From: Cycas panzhihuaensis
Lineage: Eukaryota > Cycadophyta
Reading direction: 5' to 3'
Length of the DNA: 64,000 nucleotides
Assembly: GCA_023213395.1 (NCBI GenBank)
Contig: CM041465.1
Span: 126,921,741-126,985,740, forward strand
The notes beneath the pieces are model-generated. The model was not told the origin of the DNA and did no database searches. It saw only the letters and a program-made list of their open reading frames with translations. Below are positions 1 through 10,489 of this stretch, one piece after another (within the stretch, counting starts at the first letter, position 1; the number at the start of each line of letters is the position of its first letter). Both the position numbers and the translations under genes were made by a program.

Positions 1-2524
1 CAAAGTCCATCCTTATGTACAACACTAGATTTGCAAAAATATGAATAATATTATTTTGTAGGTTTTCACCTGTAAGGGTTTCCCATAGAAATCTAATATC
101 CCATGTGTGTGTATTCCGATATGATCTACTTACTATGAAAGATCTTGTCGACCTTTTCTTACATTTATGTTTCCTAATAAATACATATAATTTGCTTGTT
201 TAGGGAGGCATGATACAAGATACAATATAAAAATGCTCAAGTAGAGGGAACACCTGATTGAGTCTTTTGAACATTCTTAAGATAATCTAGAGAAGATCTA
301 TTAATAAATCCTTCTTCTCATTAACTCTACATCTATAGCCATTGTCTTGTTCTACTTGGGCTAAAACAATAGGCAAGTATTGCAATTGATATGAGGATAA
401 TCTTAGTATTTAATTGTAGAGCACTAACTCTATACTAAAATCAATCTACACTAATTGATACATAAAAGGTTAGTATAGTAATTGTATAGAAGAGTTGAAT
501 CAAGTCATCCTTTATGGACAAAAAAGGTTAAGATATAAATAAGTAAAACTTAGTTAATATATTTCATGAAAGACAATAAGAAAAACTCATTAGCAATGAT
601 AATCTAACATGCAATACATAAAATACATTGCCTATTTCATCAATACTTTTTTCTCAAATCATCAAACAATGCTTAACAAAATAAGTACAAAATAATTACC
701 TTAAACTTTGTATTTGAATGACACAGGTTCAAGAAAATAATGGCCTAATCATGATTGTATTATCCAACATAATCCTTTTGGTATAGAACTATTACCAATT
801 AAGAAATAATCTAATGTCTTATAGTAGCAAAAATATTCTTACCAAAAGAAGCTTAACTCTTAGTGATTTTTCCATGCATATAAATCCTTCTCATATGTAA
901 TTGCAACCTCCATAAGAATGTATATATTACATTTAATAAGTTGAACAAAAAATGTTTCAACTCTCCCTCTAGATCATCTAAAAAATAATTAATTATCATA
1001 AAGCAAAGCCTCAAAAGGTCTTTGCCCAAAAGTAAAAGTTAAAAGTCTCAAGCTTAAAAATTCCCAAAAAATATCCCCCTTCTATTTATAGACCAAAGGC
1101 CATATTATTTGAATGATTATCATGGAGGGAGGTCCTATGGTAGTGTTCTAAGTGGTAGCTATTAATGTTATAGTAGTATAGTTATTGTTCTCCTCAAATC
1201 TAGTGCAATGGTTAAAAATACTCAATTGAGACATGGCAAAGGAGTAAGTTATCAATATCATATCCAACTGTAGCTGGTATACTTGCTCTAATACACATTA
1301 AAGGAAATATATTTAGATATTTTGACTAACTTAACACAGTTTATTCCTTGATAAACTTTGGAAGAAATTTTATCAATGCTTATTTTGATCTTTAAATGCA
1401 TAATCTATATAATCATTAGTCTTATCAATTCTAGATTCCCTTATAACTAGGATATCCAATCTCTAATACTATCAAGCCTTCAATCTTGAGACTTGAGTAA
1501 GTTTTTAAGGATAACTTATTGTGTTCTCTAATGCCAAACACATGTGTTCCATTCCTCAACCTAACGTGCTATAGTTAAATCGATATATTATTTTTCCTTT
1601 GTTGATTCTTCATCTATGACCCTAAGGAATTCTTGTTTATCTAGGATAGTGCTTTGACCCAACAAAGAGGAGTTAAGAAATGAGATAGTTGAAATCATCT
1701 ATCCTGAAATAGTAGCCAAAGTATCTTAAAGATCTCCTATTTTATTCATTACCTCCTTGCTTCCATCTATTCTTATTTCTAAGACATGTTGTAATTTTTA
1801 GATAAAATGTACATGCTTTTCTTTGCTCTTATCTTTACTTGCTACCATTTCATTCTTAAATTTAAGGAAAGGCCCTTTAGGTTATAACTCCATTGAATAT
1901 GTTTTCTCTAGTTTCGAAGGTGCTACCTTTAGCCTCTAAATCTTATGTAAGGAACAAACTTGATGAAAGAAACTCCATATATGAGGCCCTGAAAACTTAT
2001 CCTCATTAAGTATTTTTTCTATATACATTTTAGTGGTCTTTACAACTTTAACAATAACTACTAAAGCATTAATTAACTCTTCTATTTCAAGTCTCATTAC
2101 TTTGCTTGATGTATCCTTGATGAGTTCCTACCAAGCATTTTATAACAAGCTTAATTTCTGATTTAGTACTAGATTCTCTTAATTTATGGTGGTGTTTTCT
2201 TTCATCACTTATTGTAGTTGAGCTTATAAATTTAAAACCTTATCTTTTATAAATTGGCCAATGGCCAAATGTAAATCCACATATTCAATTATAGTATCTT
2301 CTTTAGTAGACAAAGCAAATGATTCTACTATTTCCTTTTCCTCAGTACTATTTTCTTTAACGTCTTTTCCTACTTATCCCATTGATAGAACCTATCCTTA
2401 ACTTTCTTATCAAATGGAAAGGCTAGAGTAAGGGTCAATAACTCCCTATCTTAATGTCTAGTGGCTACCATAGGTCCAATTTGATTACTATCTACTTACC
2501 TATTTTGGTTAAGCTAACCTCCTC
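1..2524. other. Degenerate AT-rich DNA, no recognisable gene
   Basis: No reading frame longer than about 60 codons and no motif I can name is visible on either strand. The minus strand of roughly 1850-2500 has a lysine/glutamate-rich flavour with many stops, which could be a decayed retroelement gag region, but I see no domain signature. It abuts the direct repeat that starts near 2525. I assign no function. Confidence 0.4.
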
Positions 2525-3010
2525 TTTATTCACCATACTTTTCTTACATGTAATTTGATTATCACTCTGTTTTATCCTTGACTTAATAACAATCCTCCAC
2601 TCTATTCCCTATTGGAATAATAAAATAGTAAATGTAAGAGCTTGGCATAATTATTTAATTTAGTTTCCATCATGCTGCATATGTTATGCTACTATCTGAT
2701 TTACTCGTTATCAACTCATGCATGTCAGAATCGATTAGATCTTATTATACCACTTAAATATATGGCCCATATGTAAATTAACAATTAATACCAATGCTTT
2801 GATAAAACCCCTCCAATGGCATTTAATAAACCTTCATTTTATGAGTTTTCTATTTGTTAAATGCACTCTCACAATCATATCACTTATAAGTCCCCAACCT
2901 CTCATGTGGTTATGTTTTATATGGTACATCCTTTCTTTTGTTTTTCTTTTATATTATTTCTACAAATACCATGAACACAAAATAATTCTCTTGAAAATTC
3001 GATACACACT
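2525..3010. repeat. Direct repeat R1, partner of 10490-11025
   Basis: About 480 bp that aligns collinearly with 10490-11025. Shared blocks include TAATTTGATTA, CATGCATGTCAGAA, ATCTTATTAT, TATATGG, TGTAAATTAA and TTTTATATGGTACATCCTTT. The two copies differ by many substitutions and a few indels. A GCTTTGATAAAA string at about 2796 resembles, on the minus strand, a degraded initiator-Met primer-binding site. The pair could be the LTRs or leader of one old element or two fragments of the same family. The intervening DNA holds element F, the kinase pseudogene and the foldback. Confidence 0.65.
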
Positions 3011-3148
3011 TTAAATTAATTGGTTGTTTGGTCTCTTGGTTAAAAATTTGCTATGGAGAGCACAAATTATTATAAATGACCTAAGAGGTTATCATATTAA
3101 AGAGTCGTAATCCAATAATAAGAAGAAAAGGGAGCATGATGGGAAGGG

Positions 3149-3472
3149 TATTAGAAATGTAAAAGCACTTTAATACCATGATAGAAATGTAACCAACATA
3201 ATACCAAATAAGTGAATAAATAAGAAAATAACAAAACAAAATAACCACACTAATACCAACATCATAAATAGTGTCATGAGATGTATTTATTTGTTATATT
3301 TCAAAACATTACATACTACATAATATGTTATATTACATGTCATATTATATAGTGTTGATGTCCTTATATAGTAAAATTTATATTTGGTATGGGGCCCACC
3401 ATTCTTAAGTGTTACATAAATAAATATGTATTAGCAATTATGTCCATATTTTTCTCTAATATTTTAATATTA
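3149..3472 (-). repeat. 3' LTR of element F
   Basis: Aligns with 6058-6384: shared blocks include CATAATATGTTATAT, TTGATGTCCTTATATAGTAA, GTATGGGGCCCAC and CTCTAATATTTTAATATTA. The terminal TG has become TA (TATTAGAAAT against TGTTAGAAAC). It is followed inward by a pyrimidine run (TTTTCCCTTA, about 3477-3486), which on the minus strand is the polypurine tract priming plus-strand synthesis. Confidence 0.8.
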
Positions 3473-3484
3473 TAATATTTTCCC

Positions 3485-3665
3485 TTAATGCATATTTTGG
3501 TAGACAAGCATTCCTTTGAATTTTCAATGCTTGATTCTTAGAAATTTCTTAAAAATGACATTTGGTAATTGGTCTTCAATTTGATCTTGATCTTGAACTT
3601 GTCTTTGTTGTATTGCCTCTTAAATGTAGTGATAATGCTTGATGTCAATGTGCTTTATTTTGTCT
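3485..3665 (-). pseudogene. RNase H C-terminal tail of copia element F
   Basis: On the minus strand one frame reads KIKHIDIKHYHYI, a stop, then EAIQQ and EDQLPN. This matches the end of copia polyproteins, where a K-H-I-x-I-K-x-H motif is followed by an acidic stretch, ENQLADI and TKPL. Only the last 50-60 residues of RNase H are present. Upstream it joins an acidic segment (about 3700-4215), where a full element would carry the rest of the polymerase. The polypurine tract and 3' LTR follow directly. Confidence 0.7.
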
Positions 3666-3699
3666 TATAACACTGGGTTCTTTATTAGTTGTATAGTAA

Positions 3700-4215
3700 T
3701 CCCAAAATCATACTAAAGCTTTATTAGTTTAATCAAGTAAACTATTTGATGTAGCTCTTAAGTATCTTTGTCAAGTAAGTTGTTCCAGGAACATCTGTTT
3801 TAATTTCTATGTATTCTACTTCATCTTGATCACTCTAGATCATAGGTATATCTCTTGGATTATATTGAATCTTAATCTCTTTGATTTCTTCAACTTATAA
3901 ATTATTCACATCATTTAAATAATTAGACTCATCACTTGATTCTTTAATAATGGATTCATTAATAACAACTTCATTACATTCAATATTCTTAATAGAAGTA
4001 ACCTCAATAATAGTAGATTCAATAATGTATTCAAAAGTAGAAAAATAGTCAATAATTTTATCAACCATTTTCTCTTTTTGTTAACATAAATTTTCCTTAG
4101 ATTTTTGGCATACCTTTTCATCTTGGACTTTTGCATTTGCTTGTGTATCACTTGTAGCATTACCTCGAGACTTTGGTCTTCTAAAATGAATAAATAAGAC
4201 GATAAGTTTATCATC
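3700..4215 (-). pseudogene. Acidic segment between gag and RNase H tail of F
   Basis: The minus-strand frame that is open over most of this stretch starts near DDKLIVLFIHFRRPKSRG and runs into a Glu/Asp/Ile-rich region (STIIEVTSIKNIECNEVVIN, SSDESNYLND, SDQDEVEYIE) with three stops. An acidic linker of this type is common between integrase and reverse transcriptase in copia polyproteins, so it may be what remains on one side of the deletion. No catalytic motif is present. A low-complexity leucine-rich frame over the same bases is a shadow of it. Confidence 0.45.
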
Positions 4216-4249
4216 CTTTTTAGTTTTTTTTTTTGTCTTCAATAATTAC

Positions 4250-4585
4250 TATATTTTCTTCAAGTGGCTAGACTTCTAGAAAATAAATATATTTCAACAT
4301 ATCCTATGCTTCCTTTCAATTAGCAATATGATATATCTAAGTGTATATATTCCTTTCCAAAGTAGAGAAGATGTAACTGAGTGTTTTTACATCTTTTTCT
4401 AGAAGTTTTGTTAACTCATTCTTTAGCAGGTATTAATTCAACTTCAAGATAAATTGGTTTTGGAGCTTTGTATCCTTTTGTAATATATATCCCATTAATT
4501 TCTAGCTTCCAAACAAGGTTTTATTCTTCTTAACTAGAAAACATGATTCCTCCCATTGAATTTGGGAACCACAAGAAGTGAAGGA
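4250..4585 (-). pseudogene. Decayed copia gag fragment of F
   Basis: Minus strand. The start resembles the gag N-terminal motif P-x-F-N-G-x-N-Y-x-x-W (here PKFNGRNHVF). Next comes LLKNELTKLLEKDVKTLSYI, then IYTxIYHIAN and KEAxDMLK, the order of the UBN2/copia-type gag domain (a K-D-A-K-A-L-x-x-I block, then an A-K-E-A-W-x-x-L block). Several stops sit where Trp, Gln or Arg codons are expected. No zinc knuckle follows. Gag would form the cytoplasmic virus-like particle, and this copy cannot. Confidence 0.7.
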
Positions 4586-6045
4586 TAAAATTCCATTTTG
4601 CTAATGAAAATCAACCATACCAAGTGTAAAATATGATCTATATATAATTACAAATAAGAACATTAGTTCATCATACTCAAAATATTAACCTATATAAATA
4701 TTTATTCTCAAATTTCTCTCATGGTTCTAGAATAATGCATCAACATTGAAGTTAAAATTCTCTATAATGATGGCATCGAAATACCTTAAAGTTTAAACTA
4801 TAGTACTATAAGTTATGATTCCAACAATTTAGATGGTTTATAAAATAGACTATTGGTTGAGAAGATGTTAAGAAAATTGAATTTCATAGGTATTTATCTC
4901 CTTTGTTGGTTGGTGCTGGTGACGTTAGACCTAAATGCAAATAAAGGCTTATCTACTGGGAGGCTAATGGATTTCTAAAGAATAACTAATTTAGTTTAAA
5001 CAAATAAAACCTTTATAAACAAATTTGTGCTATGCTCACAAAGTTTAAATGTGGTCTAGTGTGAGGAATCCAACATAATCTAATAAAAATCTTTAATCAA
5101 TTTATGAAAAGTGTTGAGTCATGATTGTGAGGTTAAACCAATGGATAAAGGTTAGCCATAAATAATCAATAGTGGACAATGATAAACTTCAAATGAGCAA
5201 TGCTTGTCTATGTCAAATCTAATCAAGCATATGCAATTTTTGCATGTTCCAAATCAATGTGAACCACATTTTCAATATATACATATTACTCTTTATAGGA
5301 GAGAGGGCAGTGATGTAACTCATGCATGGGGACAAAACTAGAGGTTAATAGGAATAACTAAGCACACCACATAAATAGTATAGAATGAATAGGCAAGTGC
5401 AAATCAGGGCTCATAATAGATGCCATTTCAATAAAGGCTTCATGATAGCCACAAACAGAAGTCAACACCATATCACAATTTATGAAGTCCTCAAATGAAG
5501 GAGGTGTGGGAAGTCAAATTTCTCATGTCATGATCTAGATGTAAGTAAGTATGGAGCTAAGTAAAAGGAGATCATGATCTCACATTGATAGAAAGTCAAA
5601 TTTCTCATGACATGATCATTATGTAAGTAGGTACGAAGCTGAGCTAAGCATGAGGAGACCATGAACTCATATAGGTACATTAATGGCCATAATAAGAAAG
5701 CAGACACAAATCACCATGAGATAAGTGTATCACAAAAGTTCTTCAAACAAGAGGATGTAACACATAAAGGCACTTCACAGTATGATCATCGACAGAGGAC
5801 AGACATGTGGATGGACTAGTAATAGTGAGAGATATATAGACACCACATGAAATAAACCATAATGGTAATAAATGGGATTAAATAATATCAGTCAAATAAA
5901 GAGGAATGGACTTAAAAGAATGAAGTAATGTTCAATGATACAAACCTCCTCCTCTCACTACAAGATCAACAAACTGGTAAATATACTTCTTAGCATGGCA
6001 AACCTGTAGTAATATTTTAATGGAAAATCTCTTTTCTTGACCTTA
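4586..6045 (-). other. 5' leader of element F
   Basis: About 1.45 kb between the primer-binding site and gag. I see no coding signature. It contains a tandem duplication at 5511-5674, listed separately. Leaders this long recur in the other copia elements of this window. Confidence 0.55.
5511..5674. repeat. Tandem duplication, period about 82 bp
   Basis: Two adjacent units, beginning at 5511 and 5593, share AAGTCAAATTTCTCATG, CATGATC, ATGTAAGTA, GGAGCTAAG/CGAAGCTGAG and GGAGA-CATGA blocks. The second unit is slightly longer. It lies in the leader of element F. Confidence 0.75.
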
Positions 6046-6057
6046 GCTTTGATACCA
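6046..6057 (-). other. Primer-binding site of F (tRNA-iMet)
   Basis: GCTTTGATACCA on the plus strand is TGGTATCAAAGC on the minus strand. This is complementary to the 3' end of initiator methionyl-tRNA, the usual primer of plant copia reverse transcription. It touches the LTR edge at 6058. Confidence 0.9.
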
Positions 6058-6384
6058 TGTTAGAAACGTAAAATCACTCTAATACCATCATAGAAATATA
6101 ACTAACATAATATCAAATAAGTGAATAAATGATAGAACAAAATAACCATAGCAATATTAGGATCATAAATAATATCATGAGATACCTTTATTTTTAATTT
6201 TTTATAGCATTAATACTACATAATATGTTATATGATATGATACACAACATGTCATCTCATGTACTATTGATGTCCTTATATAGTAAAACTTATCATTAGT
6301 ATGGGGCCCACTATTTTTTAGTGTTTCATAGATAAATGTGCATTAGCAAATATGTCCTTATTTTTCTCTAATATTTTAATATTA
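6058..6384 (-). repeat. 5' LTR of element F
   Basis: Begins TGTTAGAAAC next to the primer-binding site and aligns with 3149-3472 over its whole length. The far edge, in an AT run (CTAATATTTTAATATTA), is placed by the end of similarity with the other LTR, because the canonical CA end is not preserved. Uncertainty is a few bases. Confidence 0.8.
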
Positions 6385-6448
6385 AAAAGAGGTGTTGAGT
6401 TAGGGCCATACTCTTCATTGTTATTCTTATTCTATATGCCCTACATAC

Positions 6449-7502
6449 CCTCCATAGTGACTAGATGACAAAGATAGGTATTACGTATTTGAGGTTAGAG
6501 AAAATTTAACACCTTAGTATAAAATTATTAGTAAACTAGGTGAAGGAACTTTTGAGATAGCTTTAGATTGTTATGATCATAAAAAGGAAGAGTATGCAAC
6601 CATAAAAACTATACACAGTGTATGGAAATATGGTGTTCTAACTATGATTAAAATTTATATTCTCTCTGCGTTGGAAAAGCATGATGTGAATAGATTATGA
6701 GTCCACTTATAATTGAAGAATTGGTTTTGTTATCATACACCTGTGTGCTTTATTTATAAAAATCTTGGATTAAGTTTATATGATTTATTATGTAAAAATG
6801 ATCATTGGCCCTTGCCTGTTGTTTTGGTTAGAGAATATGCACATCATCTCTTAGAGGATGTTGCATTTATTTATGACTTGATACTCACACACACAGATCT
6901 AAAACCCAAGAACATTCTTCTCATCTCCTTTAAATATGTAAAGGTACCCAATAAAAATTCCTAAGATCGTGAGAAGTATTATAAGTACATCACCACATCA
7001 ACTGTAATTAAACTCGTAGATTTTGGTAATGCTACTTTTGAGGACCAACATCATAGCTCAGTACTTTTTGCAAGAGGATGCTAAGCACTTGAGTTGATTA
7101 TGGGTATTAGATGGAGTTATTCATATGATTTATGGAGTGTTGGGTGCATTTTGGTAGAATTACACTATGGAACTAACCTTTTTTAGACCCATTATTTAGA
7201 GCACCTTGTAATAATAACATAGATATTGGGACCAATTCCTTAATATATGATAAAATGGTAATCTCAATATGGAAGGAGTATATCAGAAATGATAAGGAAC
7301 TCAATTGGATAAAGGGAACTATATCTAAAGAGAGTGTTCAAGTAATCTAGAGTTTACTCTGGCTTAGAAACTTACTAATTAAAATGAGAACCACTCATTT
7401 AGATCCATCATTAAGATGCTTCATGGTTTGTTATGGTTTAATCCTAATGAGTGTTTCTATAGTAAGGAAGCTTTAAAGTACCATTTCTTTAGAGGAAAAT
7501 GA
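6449..7502 (+). pseudogene. LAMMER (CLK/AFC) protein kinase retropseudogene
   Basis: Intronless remnant of a dual-specificity LAMMER kinase, the plant AFC family that phosphorylates SR splicing factors in the nucleus. One frame (6464 to about 7240) reads in family order: DDKDRYYVFE; YKIISKLGEGTFE (Gly loop, last Gly now Glu); ATIKT with the ATP-binding Lys (6605-6607); NWFCYHTPVC; SLYDLLCKN; catalytic loop HTDLKPKN (6890-6913); VDFGNATFEDQ (DFG, 7019-7027); RWSYSYDLWSVGCILVEL; EHLVIIT-stop-ILGPIP (7199 on), where the family-defining EHLAMMER motif lies. After a frameshift the end reads KMLHGLLWFNPNE and KEALKYHFFRGK, then a stop at 7500-7502. At least eight in-frame stops, many at expected Trp/Arg/Gln codons, make it dead. 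Plant AFC genes have many introns and none is seen here, so it probably came from retroposed mRNA. The N-terminal part is missing or split by element F. Confidence 0.9.
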
Positions 7503-8402
7503 ACATAGATGATAGGTCCATAGTAATCTTTAGGAATCACTTGTGCTTGCCTACCTAGTGTGTCATGTATATTATGTTCTTAATATTACTCATGCTCAAA
7601 TCTAAGGAAAGAAAAAGGTATTTATGTTATATATTCTATTATTAAATTTTATATGTGATCTACCTTTATCCATGTGTATTTGAGTGCTTTTTGTGTTAGA
7701 TTATATTTTCTCTATGTAGTTACAGTTATAACCTGTTAGTTTATGTTTTCATTATATTTTGAATTTCCCACTATTTAGTTTTTTATGTTTCCATTTAAAA
7801 TTATCTTGACACTCTGAAACCCTCTTTGTTGTGATTAAATCATGATTTGTAGGTAGCTAATGATGATAAGATCTTCCACATTACCCCTACAAGTTTTTAC
7901 CTTCTACTTTCCTGCTTCTATTATGCCTTGACTATGAAGCAATATGGAAGAAGTGATTGGAAACAATGCCCAATGTTATCACTACTACACATTCCCATTC
8001 AAAGTAATTTATTTTGGTCTATAGAGGTGAGCACATTAGAAAGAAGGGGAAGACATTAGAAAAATAAAAAAAATACTTGCATGTTGAAAAATAATCAAAA
8101 TTACAAGATTTTAATAAGACTAGTGCATACTGTGTAGTATGTAAGTGTCGATAGGTAATTATAGACTTGTAAGGGGTTTCAATGTAGCATCAAGAGTGGC
8201 CACACTATGGGAAATATACAAGAATTATTATAGAATAATTAAGAATTTTCCTCCATTTAACATGAGATAATATAGGCATTTTAGAGCTAACCATTTATAT
8301 TTGATATATAGTTGATGTTGCCTTACCATAGGGGCATGTTTATTTGGTTAAGAGTCATTGTAACTAATTGCTTGTATTTAATACAAAGTCCATGCTACCT
8401 TA
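7503..8402. other. Kinase pseudogene 3' flank
   Basis: AT-rich, no coding signature. The first part may be the 3' untranslated region of the retroposed kinase mRNA. An A-rich run at about 8058-8075 (GAAAAATAAAAAAAATACTT) could be a decayed poly(A) tail, but I cannot find a convincing target duplication to prove it. Confidence 0.35.
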
Positions 8403-8643
8403 CTAGAGGGGGAGACACATGGATTTAATGGAGGAGAATAGTTAACCATTTGTATTTAATTTTATTTCCTTATTTTTTTGAATTACTCCTATTGCATGGC
8501 ATGGAGTAAATAGGCACAAGCAAAGTCAATTGAAGGTGTCTATCAATACACAATAAATATTTTATTTGAATTTTAAGGAAATAAAATTAAATATAAATGG
8601 TTAACTATTATCCTCCATTAAATCCATTTGTCTCCCCCTCTAG
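8403..8643. repeat. Foldback: 70-bp inverted arms, 101-bp loop
   Basis: 8403-8472 and 8574-8643 are reverse complements of each other with only 3 mismatches in 70 (8418, 8436 and 8452 against their partners), counted by eye. The ends are CTAGAGGGGGAGACA and its complement. The loop (8473-8573) is AT-rich and unremarkable. It could be a small foldback or MITE-type DNA element, or a hairpin that feeds small RNAs. Flanking bases (CCTTA left, TTTG right) show no clear target duplication, so the class stays open. I see no transposase nearby. The near-identity of the arms is unusual beside the roughly 11% divergence of LTR pairs in this window. Confidence 0.85.
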
Positions 8644-10150
8644 TTTGTTTTAAGTATTTTCTATTCATTTAGATAATTAAGTAATTTGTTTAGATTAAGG
8701 TGCAATTATTTCTTTTTTATTTTAATCTAGTAAACATTTTTTATTCTTAAATATAATTATTTGTGATTACTAGTTTTCTTAATAATGACTTGTCATTCTT
8801 TAATTAATAGTGCGTCACCATCATATTTAGAAATTAAGGACTTTTAAAATCATCACCAAGAGCTTTATCAATTTCCATTAACCACAAAACTCCTTTAAGC
8901 TTGTTTTTAGAAAAAGGTCTATCAATTTAGTCCCTTTCGTAATGGTTAACTTTACAAGGGATAATAAAAATGCACATGCTAAACATTTATAGATTTATAT
9001 TTAAGTAAATATATATTAGAATCCACTTCATAAGCTTGGTTTGAAGAATTAAAACAATAAGAAACTAATTGAATGAGGAGATCTTGTGGGATAGACTTGA
9101 TAGATGATTATGTTTCTTTACCAATATTTGTCATTTATTTTTTACACCCTTTGGGCTAGGAAATTTAGTGGTTGACAACTTGTTCCTATTAAAAATACTT
9201 ATCAAATTTAAACAAGTAATTATAGAGCAAACTTTAACTAGAACCAATAACGAATGAACAAGATATTAGAAAATGATAAAATATTGTACTAGAATGATGA
9301 ATCTTTAGGCCCCTCAAATCTAATAAAAATACTTCCTTATTAAAATACTATTTGCACACATGTTATGTATATTTCCCACCATTTATATACTTCCTTGTTT
9401 GTAATTATAAAGAATCCTTTTGAATTTAGGTTGTAGTCTGCTTTTGATCAAAGATAATTTCCTACATATCTCCATGAAGAATAGTCTAGGTGGTGTATAC
9501 TTAGGTAGATAAAAGGAAAGCCCCATGAATCCTTATAGCCACATGGTTGTAAACTCTTTAAATAAATAAAAATATCCATAGGGGACTACTTATTTTGCCT
9601 TTAACCATTTCTTTAGATCTTTATATATTCTAATGGGAGGATGCAAGAGGCTGATGGCAAGTAGATAAAAATACTTAACCAAAGGATTAAAGTAATATAT
9701 AACTTTTATTTCCCATAAACTTGAGTATCAAAATTGTATCAGTTACCTTCTATTTTAAGATCTAGGATAAGATTACCAAAATGTACCATATTAAGCATTG
9801 AATAAGTTAAGTATGAAGACACATAGCAAATAATTCCCTTATTTACTTAAGTAAATTATGCAATCACAATGTTACTTACTATCTTTGCCTAATCTAGTAA
9901 AGAATCCCCTTTTAAAAAATTTATAATTGTGAATGCATGACTTATATCTTATTGAGAATTATCATTATAGCTAAACACCCATGATAGGAGGGAAATCTAA
10001 AGCTTAAAATCATCCTTTAACAATTCTAATTTAAGACCCAACTTTTTCATATTTTTCTTCATAGTTCAATATGCCATTCCCTCATATGTGTTAGTAGTTC
10101 CTTATCTTTATTCATGATTGATTATAACTTGTTAATATTAAAGGGTATTA
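8644..10150. other. No recognisable feature
   Basis: About 1.5 kb of AT-rich sequence with stops in all frames. I recognise no LTR, primer-binding site, protein motif or clear repeat. Confidence 0.4.
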
Positions 10151-10417
10151 TTAGTTAGAGAAGATGAAATTCCTTCTGATATCCTCTGGGGTTAGAAGTG
10201 TCATTGATTGATTATCGGGTCCCATAATTATCTTAGACATAGGAATCAAGTAATAGGCTAACATTCTAATTGACTCAGGGCATGTAAACATCTTTAGCAC
10301 AAAGTTAATTTTGGTTAAATTACATTTCCACATTGGTCCTACCTTTTTTTTAGCTTTGAAATAAAGCCTATAATGCCTACCATTCAAATTCACTTCTATG
10401 CCTTTAATAATTAGCAT
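10151..10417 (-). CDS. Unrecognised 88-codon open frame
   Basis: An 88-residue minus-strand frame starting MLIIKGIEVNLNGRHY, basic in its first half (YFKAKKKVGPMWK) and ending TPEDIRRNFIFSN. It has no signal peptide, no obvious transmembrane segment and no motif I can name. It lies directly downstream, in minus orientation, of direct repeat R2, so it may be a surviving piece of that repeat's parent element. A chance open frame in AT-rich DNA is also possible, although the composition (Gly, Trp, Pro, Arg, Asp spread through it) looks more protein-like than most frames here. Confidence 0.25.
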   Translation of the reverse strand: MLIIKGIEVNLNGRHYRLYFKAKKKVGPMWKCNLTKINFVLKMFTCPESIRMLAYYLIPMSKIIMGPDNQSMTLLTPEDIRRNFIFSN

Positions 10418-10489
10418 GTTTGCAAGACTTGTAATTCTATGAGATCTACTATTCTACTTAATTAATACCAAATAATATGGGAAATTACT

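Larger units (their letters stand above)
3149..6384 (-). mobile_element. Internally deleted copia LTR retrotransposon F
   Basis: A 3.2-kb element bounded by two diverged direct repeats of about 325 bp (3149-3472 and 6058-6384), with a clear initiator-Met primer-binding site just inside the right LTR (6046-6057, minus strand). Orientation is therefore minus, with the 5' end at right. Inside are a leader of about 1.45 kb, a decayed gag, an acidic segment and the tail of RNase H. Protease, integrase and most of the reverse transcriptase are missing, so this is a non-autonomous deletion derivative. Candidate target duplication: AAGGG at left (3144-3148) against AAAAG at right (6385-6389), two G-to-A changes apart. 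It may interrupt the 5' part of the kinase pseudogene at right. Confidence 0.8.

Noticed and set aside
3915-4214. Leucine-rich 99-codon frame, could suggest a membrane protein
   Set aside because: A shifted reading of the Glu/Ile-rich frame of element F. The Leu runs come from ATT/AAT repeats read in another phase.
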